A DNA stretch of 64,000 bases. Source: Chromera velia. Taxonomy: Eukaryota; Sar; Chromeraceae. Position 1 is the first letter of the stretch; every line of letters begins with the position of its first letter. Of this stretch, positions 59,601 through 64,000 are shown in pieces. The position numbers and the translations under genes were made by a program. Below the pieces are notes generated by a model. It did not search any database, had not been told where the DNA came from, and worked only from the letters and a program-made list of their open reading frames with translations. The DNA is taken from the NCBI GenBank assembly GCA_018398765.1, contig JAHBMJ010002064.1, positions 1 through 64,000 on the forward strand, read 5' to 3'.

Positions 59601-60980
59601 CCACAGCGAAAGACAATGTTGACACTCTGAGAGAGAAGTTGAAAACAGAGTCGAAAGAGGGAAAGTCGCTGAAGCGTCCTGCCGACGGACCGCCTCAGAT
59701 AAACACTAGCCCCCCTCCAAAGTCACAAAAATCGTCTCCGATCGCTGCGGATGGGCTACGCAAGAGTATTGAGGGAGAAAGGGCGAGTGAGCGGGGTCGG
59801 GGGGACGGGAGCGGTGGGGGTGGCAGTCGCGGTGGTTCTTCTTCGAAGTCTCCGACTCGTGAGAAGGGGGAGAAGGGAGCGCGGGAGAAGAGCGAAAGAG
59901 AGAGAGGGCCATCGCAAGAGAGAGGGAGTAAGAAGGTTGCGACAGAGACTCAAAAGAAGGAGTGGAAAGAGGACAGCAGAGCCACTTCTGCCGGTCCAGC
60001 CCAACGAGGCTCGTCTTCCTCTAGTTCCTCCTCCTCTTCCTCAGCTGCCGCAGGTGTCCGGGGGGGGGAAAGAGAAAGGGGGGATAGGGGGGGGCGGACG
60101 GGAGGGGATGTCGCGGTCTTGAACGGAGACGGCGAGAGGCATCGAAGGGCGGCAAATCAGGGGAGCGGGTCATTTGATCTCACCTCTCTCGCAAGCGGAC
60201 CGCCACAGAATGATTCAGGGGGAGGGGGGAGAGACGGCAGCAGGAAGAGACCTCATGATGGTGCAGGTGGTTCGAATAGGTCGGTCACTTGCTTCCTGTG
60301 AGATCTGTGTTTTTCTTTCGTTCCTTGCTTCTTTCTTTCTTTTCTTTCTTTCTTTCTTTCTTTTCTTTTCTTTCTTTTCTTTCTTTCTTTCTTTCTTTTC
60401 TTGCTTGCTTGCTTGCTTTCTTTCTTTCTTCCTTTCTTTCTTTCTTTCTTGCTTGCTTGCTTTCTTTCTTTCTTTCTTTCTTTCTTGCTTTCTTGCTTTC
60501 TTGCTTGCTTGCTTTCTTGCTTGCTTGTTTGCTTGTTTGCTTGTTTGCTTGCTTGCCATGTGGCGATGGGATGGAAAAGAAGGCAGCGCTTCACTGGGTA
60601 GTTCTTGATGACGATTCTTTTGAGGCCTGCAGTGTCACTTCTCTTCAGCCAACTTTCTCTTGCTCCTTCGCGTTCCCTTTCTATACCCACACGGTACGGT
60701 CTTCATCCAGATTGCAGACCAAGCTCTCTGCGTCTCCACCCCTCCCTTACGTCGAAAATCCGTACATGCATGGACTGATTGTGTCTGCAGGCCGACTGCA
60801 GTCCAACGCAGCAACCCCGCCTCGCATCAAAACCATCCCGGAGGGAGCGGCCAAAGACAGCAGCAGCCTACAGGCAGTTGGTACGGAGATCAGCAGAACA
60901 GGGGGGGGTCTGGGGGACGTAATGCTCTCGGGAGACCGAACAGTCAGGGCGGCAGGGGTAAACAGTCGGGAGGGAAGTAG
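46394..60980 (+). CDS. THOC2: THO complex subunit 2 (THO2/THOC2), about 14.6 kb
   Basis: THO2 is the scaffold of the THO complex, which couples transcription to mRNP packaging and export in the nucleus. Start ATG 46394. Firm exons include 46394-46523, 46712-47589, 47896-48418, 48656-48753, a 16-base exon 48892-48907, then pieces to 58.3 kb. Exon ends at 50044, 52184, 52963, 53926 and 55637 each rejoin in phase. The diagnostic region is at 54.5-56.0 kb: FACFWRLSLKDICCPNARYE, a coiled coil (QIERATSRKTRNELE), and LSLCVLPRITASPQDALFCA then RFAETL, which follow the animal THOC2 order closely. The tail (58.7-60.3 kb) is Ala/Pro/Lys/Glu-rich and disordered. The last exon, 60791-60980, adds RGG-type sequence. 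About 20 introns are estimated. Joins at 49.0-49.1 kb and 56.5-57.8 kb are not fully resolved. Confidence 0.85.
52964..53425 (+). repeat. 43-bp minisatellite beginning at a 5' splice site
   Basis: Ten or so units of 43 bp (GTGGGGTTGTGAGTGGGTGG, then GTTAACAGGTGGGTGGTATGGTT) fill the start of a THO2 intron. The first unit begins exactly at the first intron base after the exon end at 52963. One unit near 53230 is shortened. Confidence 0.88.
60310..60558 (+). repeat. (CTTT)n/(CTTG)n microsatellite
   Basis: About 250 bp in the last THO2 intron, CTTT-rich then CTTG-rich. It generates long Lys-rich or Phe-rich false frames on both strands. Confidence 0.95.
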
Positions 60981-61467
60981 GTTCAAGTGGTTTAGATGAG
61001 GAAAGCCATCAAGTGGAGTCATGAACTGAAAAAAATATTCAACAGACCTGGAGGGGGGGATGCGAGGGTTTGGAATCTCCCTCGCTCGGCTGGCCGGGGC
61101 GGGAAGGAATGGGATCAGGGGTGCGGGCCGGGGGCTCTTTCTCAGAAATGTGTTGCTACATGTTGCATCCGAAGAGGCCACAGCCTTTGTAATTGCACAG
61201 AGTCGATCGATTGTCTCTTGACTTCAAGAGAGTCACATTGAGATTGAGTAGGAAGCATGCAGACTTGCAGACTTTAGAATGTATTTTGTGTTGCTGTTAG
61301 AATGCTCTACAGGCTTGTTACAGTCTTGTTTTCTCTGCGCCGGTATACTTCCGTCGGTATCGGTGTCGGCGTCGGTGTCAGTATCTTGTGTGTGTGTGTG
61401 TGTGTGTGTGCGTGTGTGCGCGTGTGAGTGAGTGTGAGTGAGTGAGTGCGTGCGTGCGTGCGTGCGC

Positions 61468-61498
<31 letters not shown>

Positions 61499-62136
61499 TG
61501 TGTGTGCGTGTGTGTGTGTGTGTGCACGCGCGCGTATGCAGCGGTGTGCATATGCGTGTGTCTGTCTGCGTGTGTATGTGCGTACGCGCGTGCGTATACC
61601 TTATCAGAAGTAATTTATGTAGTTGTTATGTTTTGCTAACTAGTACGCTTACTATTATTATTTAATATTATAAAAAATGTTGTATTTAACCGTTTACCCA
61701 CGTTCGTAACGTGGCGAGGCCTTCAAGCCGCGCCACGGCACGCAAGTCGTATGTCAGGATTGCATGAAGCGTGGGCATGCCGTGCAACCTCGCGCATGCA
61801 ATTCAGGGAATTGCAATTAAGTTATGTGCATGCAGGCAGTCAATCATGAGTCAAGCTTTCGTATGTCAATGACAGTCTCTAGAAGCAGAACCCTTGTATG
61901 ACAGACCTTATAAGTGTGCGTGTCTAAGCTACGTCTTAGCTGAGGCACCATAACGTTAGGTGGTAGCAAAGTGGTTCGACCGCTCAGGGAGGGCAGAGTT
62001 CGAAGCAAGTCGTTTCACTGCATGCTCGAACCGCCTTGAACACAGTTGATCCTCGCACCAAGAACGTTCTTTCCGCGTGTGCAGAGACCCGGTTCTTTCG
62101 TCTGTCAAGTCATTTTTCTTTTTACAGCAATGTAGA
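60981..62136. other. Intergenic spacer with GT/GC microsatellite
   Basis: (GT)n, (GTGA)n, (GC)n and (GT)n runs occupy 61388-61585. The rest is mixed and shows no gene or convincing tRNA. Confidence 0.5.
61388..61585. repeat. (GT)n/(GTGC)n/(GC)n microsatellite
   Basis: Alternating purine-pyrimidine runs, including an 18-base (CG)n core near 61465-61482, of the type able to form Z-DNA. Confidence 0.9.
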
Positions 62137-63648
62137 ATGCAACAAAACAGAGAGAGAGATACTCGAGCACTTTTGGATGTCGTTCTTTTTATTTTTGAAA
62201 GGTCGGAAAAATTTGGGGATGCCACTCTTCGGGAAGCCAGGGATGAGTACAGCCAGATGGAGGCCAGCCTTAACGAGATCGCAGAGAAGCTCAGGGAGTG
62301 GAGCCATTTGAAGCCCCAGAGTCCGTCGCCGTCAGAGAAGCACACAGTCGGAGAGAATGGGGAAGTGACGGAAGGAGGAAAGAAGAAAAAGAGAAAGACG
62401 AGACGAGGTAAAACATTCTCCGCGACTCAGTGGAGTCACCGCAATGCGCAGCCAGACAGAAAGGGGGGTGAAAAAGAATCTGGGGAGATGAAACAAGTGG
62501 AAGCTGAACGTTTATTCAGTGACCTAGTCGGGAAAGTGAGTGAGAGAAAGGGGAGACGAGTTCCTTCCACCCGTGCCGAGCGAGTGAGTGACTTTTCGGG
62601 AGATGCGCTGGTGTATGCCCCTAGGTTACCGAGAGGAGAGAGAGGATTTAGGAGTAATGCATCCCGTCTTGTTCAGGTTTCCAATTAAGTGGAGTCCGAT
62701 ATATGTCCGGTAGGGAAGATAACTGAAAATACATGGGGCGATGTGTTTGGAGGTCACAAGCTTGGGGAGTTCAGTCAGCCGACGAACTTCCAATCGCAGT
62801 ACGACCAGTTGGATCCGCAAGGAAGTGCAGTTGTGGGGGGCGAAGGTGTGGACGAAGAGATGATAGGAGGAGAGGGAGATGTTGAAGTGATGGAGGAGGG
62901 GGATGCGTAGAAAGAAACGCCCCACACGATGTTCAATTTTGCAAGTCCGTCTCCATCAGACGAAGCAGTACCAATGAGGCTCGGCTTGATCAAGCAGAGG
63001 CAAATTTCCCACAAGATTGAAGCTGAGGCACAATTCGGCCGCATAGGAAGTGATGGGCGGCAAGATGACTTTGCAGAGGGGTCAGACATGGAAGCAGCAT
63101 GCCAGACTGCCCTCAGGAGTCATGGAGACGGGGATGTTTTGGTGAAGACAGGCAGGGCGGAAAGAAAGAAACAGAAGCGGCAGGAGAAGAAAAAGAGACA
63201 AAGACAGGCAAAACATGAAAGTGAGATGAATGCATTGAGGGAGGAGAAGTCTGTGTCAGCAGACGCGCAGGTGTTGAGGTAAGCACGAAGGAAGGAAGAG
63301 AGAGAGAGGACAAAAGCGGAGGAAAAGGAGAGAACAAAAATATCGGAACGAGTTTAGGACATAAGAAGCAAGGCAGAGCGGGAGAGAGATGAAAAGATAG
63401 CAGCACAAGCCAAGGAGAGACTGAAGATTCCGTTTTATCATGTCCAAGGGGCGACTCCGTTTACCCTGCGCGTTGTACTGCCTCCAGAAGAAGGAATACA
63501 GGGGGGGAGGCTATATATTCCACAAGCGCCTAAGCCTCCGTTGATGGAGATGAGAAGTCTGCACATTACGCAGACTAACACGCAGACGTCTGACCGTCCT
63601 CGCTATTTATCGGTGCAGGAAGTGAGAGAGAGAATTGGGTACTGTTGA
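62137..63648 (+). pseudogene. Long reading frame broken by TAA/TAG codons, unidentified
   Basis: From ATG 62137 one frame keeps protein-like sense for 504 codons to TGA 63646. It meets TAA at 62686, TAG at 62908, TAA at 63280 and TAG at 63355, with no frameshift. Content: coiled coil (LREARDEYSQMEASLNEIAE), a Lys/Arg tract (GGKKKKRKTRRGK), acidic residues, a long charged helix (KKQKRQEKKKRQRQAKHESE), and a globular-looking end (IPFYHVQGATPFTLRVVLPP). The stops at 63280 and 63355 could lie in an 87-base purine-rich intron (donor at 63279, acceptor ending 63365) that keeps frame. The other two have no convincing intron. Either a young pseudogene of a repeat-family gene, or a gene with misread introns. 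No relative recognised. Confidence 0.5.
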
Positions 63649-64000
63649 TGCAAGATCCTAGGCAAGATCGGGGTACGTCGATGTCTGTGAGCACCTATTT
63701 GTCAGTGAATGATTGAATGACTGAGGAGTGATGAAGGATGGTCATGACTGTGTCCAAAGGGACAGAGGAGAAAAAACAGCATGTATGAGATCAGTATGGC
63801 ATGTTGGCTTATTTGTTTGCCTTGCTTATCTGTCTGCTGCAAACTTGTCTGTAAAGCGTAAACCAGAATTTTTTTCTCAGTCCGCTGTGGCGTGTGTCTG
63901 TGTGACCGCGCGTGGACGCGGTTATCAAGGGGGAGGTGGCACGGTATGAATGAGGGTTGGCAGCTGTGATGCTTGATTCAGAATAAAAGTCAACTACCAA
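63649..64000. other. Window end, nothing recognised
   Basis: No supported gene. A frame near 63647-63714 (LMQDPRQDRGTSMSVSTYL) could continue the broken gene upstream after a one-base shift. Confidence 0.35.

Noticed and set aside
60215-60690. Lys-rich minus-strand frames
   Set aside because: Antisense of the CTTT repeat.
61950-62020. tRNA-like stretch ending GTTCGAA
   Set aside because: Arms do not pair into a cloverleaf and no anticodon loop is evident.

Overview
This looks like nuclear DNA from an intron-rich protist. There are GT-AG introns almost everywhere, most with a 3' splice site ending TGCAG. Genes are single transcription units, and eukaryote-only proteins are present (Pol II subunit RPB9, THO2, a TBC RabGAP, an N-myristoylated EF-hand protein). 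Intron style, GC-moderate coding islands in AT-rich spacers and many microsatellites suggest an alveolate alga such as a chromerid (Chromera-like); that assignment is inference.

Layout. 0-8.4 kb: one arm of a 527-bp inverted duplication, an RPB9 gene (minus), a frameshifted gene with one ankyrin-like unit (plus), then the second arm fused to an ORF with 17-residue Pro/Ala/Ser repeats. 8.4-10.4 kb: AT-rich spacer. 10.4-13.8 kb: minus-strand exons, including a complete 130-residue MGCC protein. 14.4-18.4 kb: a ten-exon-scale Baeyer-Villiger/flavin monooxygenase gene. 19.5-31.2 kb: a very large, poorly known membrane protein locus whose last intron holds 1.4 kb of CAGT repeats. 33-39 kb: three intronless genes (DUF6314-like, leucine-rich repeat, TBC). 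39-42.4 kb: AT-rich spacer with 50-bp hairpin repeats around a perfect 236-bp tandem duplication. 42.4-45.6 kb: myristoylated EF-hand protein (minus). 46.4-61.0 kb: the THO2/THOC2 gene. 62.1-63.6 kb: a long reading frame broken only by TAA and TAG codons.

Genes are often divergent pairs with 0.6-0.8 kb between start codons (MGCC/monooxygenase, LRR/TBC, EF-hand/THO2). Functions are unrelated: transcription (RPB9), mRNP export (THO2), vesicle traffic (TBC), calcium signalling (EF-hand) and redox chemistry (monooxygenase).

The most unusual pattern is at 5' splice sites. In at least ten introns, from all three large plus-strand loci and the EF-hand gene, the intron begins with tandem copies of its own first bases (GTCA, GTGA, GTCT, GTAG, or a 43-bp unit in one THO2 intron). 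Exon boundaries were derived by hand from reading phase and splice signals; where they fail to close, this is stated.
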